This document shows positions 5,958 to 6,510 of a DNA stretch of 6,510 nucleotides, in pieces (within the stretch, counting starts at the first letter, position 1; each line of letters starts with the position of its first letter). Under the pieces are notes generated by a model that was given only the letters and a program-made list of their open reading frames with translations, had not been told where the DNA came from and did not search any database. Position numbers and translations under genes: made by a program. The DNA is from DATJBC01 sp035515515 (GTDB taxonomy: Bacteria > Actinomycetota > Acidimicrobiia > Acidimicrobiales > UBA8190). The DNA is taken from contig DATJBC010000301.1 in NCBI GenBank assembly GCA_035515515.1, positions 1-6,510 on the forward strand. The letters run 5' to 3'.

Positions 5958-6510
5958 ACCGGCACCGCCGACCGGGCCTCGGCGGCCCCCCCCAGGTAGG
6001 CCGACGCCAGGTCGTCGGGCAGGTCCCTGGGCGTGCCCTCGGACACCACCTTGCCCTGGGTCATGACCGCCACCCGGGTGGCCACCTGCAGGGCGGCCCG
6101 GGCGAACTGCTCGGTGAGGAGGATGGCCACGCCCTCGGCGGCCACCTGGGCCACGATGCCGTACAGCTCGTCCACCACCATGGGCGCCAGCCCCATGGAG
6201 ATCTCGTCCAGGAGCAGCACGGCCGGCTCCGCGCTCAGGGCGCGTGCCATGGCCAGCATCTGCTGCTCGCCCCCCGACAGCGTGCCCGCCGTCTGGCGGC
6301 GGCGCTCGGCCAGCCGGGGGAAGCGGGCGAAGGCGCGCTCCTCCACGGTGCGCCGGGCGGCCCCGTTGAAGGTCATCATGCGCAGGTTCTCGGTGACGGT
6401 GAGGTTGGGGAACACCCCGCGGCCCTCGGGGATCGTGCACACCCCGGCGCGCGCCAGGGCCTCGGGGGCCACGCCGTTCATGTGGCGCCCGAGCACGTGG
6501 AAGCACCCGT
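5954..6510 (-). CDS. livF: LivF-type ABC transporter ATP-binding protein, C-terminal part (N-terminus beyond right edge)
   Basis: The visible 184 residues form most of a LivF ATPase, which powers the LIV-type importer from the cytoplasmic face together with LivG. Numbering from the first full codon, one sees the LivF-typical IPEGRGVFPNLTVTENL (26-42), the ABC signature LSGGEQQ (77-83), Walker B AVLLLDE (96-102), the D-loop region SMGLAP (104-109) and ILLTEQ (129-134), where LivF proteins have Gln in place of the switch histidine. LivF is usually about 235 to 250 residues, so some 50 to 60 residues including the Walker A loop lie beyond the edge. The frame is already open at 6510; the GTG at 6496 and the ATG at 6481 lie inside the ATPase fold and are not true starts. 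The stop overlaps the next gene by four bases (ATGA). No missing catalytic residue is seen in the visible part. Confidence 0.95.
   Translation of the reverse strand, partial: GCFHVLGRHMNGVAPEALARAGVCTIPEGRGVFPNLTVTENLRMMTFNGAARRTVEERAFARFPRLAERRRQTAGTLSGGEQQMLAMARALSAEPAVLLLDEISMGLAPMVVDELYGIVAQVAAEGVAILLTEQFARAALQVATRVAVMTQGKVVSEGTPRDLPDDLASAYLGGAAEARSAVPV

Noticed and set aside
4194..5999. A 601-codon plus-strand frame opposite the anchored protein
   Set aside because: It spans parts of three minus-strand genes and has Arg/Gly/His-rich composition without domains; a shadow caused by few stops in GC-rich DNA.
4443..6506. A 687-codon version of the anchored protein starting at 6506
   Set aside because: The upstream part is a frame-shifted shadow of livF; a clean signal peptide begins at the ATG at 5957.
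1..6510. tRNA, rRNA, CRISPR array, insertion sequence or attachment site
   Set aside because: No spaced direct repeats, terminal inverted repeats, transposase-like frame or RNA-gene-like stretch was seen; almost all of the window is coding.

Overview
The window is very GC-rich, strongly biased to G/C at third codon positions, and uses GTG starts freely. This suggests a high-GC actinomycete. The gene order and the fused LivHM permease would suit Acidimicrobiia-like or related Actinomycetota, but that placement is a guess. Every supported gene lies on the minus strand, so transcription runs from position 6510 towards 1. No promoter is visible; the operon promoter probably lies beyond the right edge.

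In transcription order the layout is: (1) the C-terminal three quarters of a LivF-type ABC ATPase (6510-5954); (2) a secreted, C-terminally membrane-anchored protein of 504 aa (5957-4443); (3) a 64-bp gap holding a strong ribosome binding site; (4) a 172-aa protein with two membrane segments (4378-3860); (5) a 499-aa lipoprotein-type branched-chain amino-acid-like solute-binding protein (3863-2364); (6) a 656-aa fusion of the two permeases LivH and LivM (2331-361); (7) the first 120 residues of an unrecognised Arg/Pro-rich protein with a hydrophobic segment starting at the left edge (361-1).

The genes are packed as one translationally coupled unit: ATGA overlap between 1 and 2, GTGA overlap between 4 and 5, TGATG overlap between 6 and 7, and gaps of only 64 and 32 bp elsewhere. 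The binding protein, the permease fusion and LivF are the parts of a high-affinity HAAT-type (LIV) importer; LivG is not in the window and may lie upstream beside livF. The substrate cannot be told from sequence.

The less ordinary part is that two non-canonical envelope proteins, one with a large extracytoplasmic domain and one small two-helix protein, are inserted between the ATPase and the binding protein and share its translation. They look like accessory parts of this transporter or of a surface assembly made with it. The large open frames on the plus strand are antisense shadows of these genes and are not annotated.
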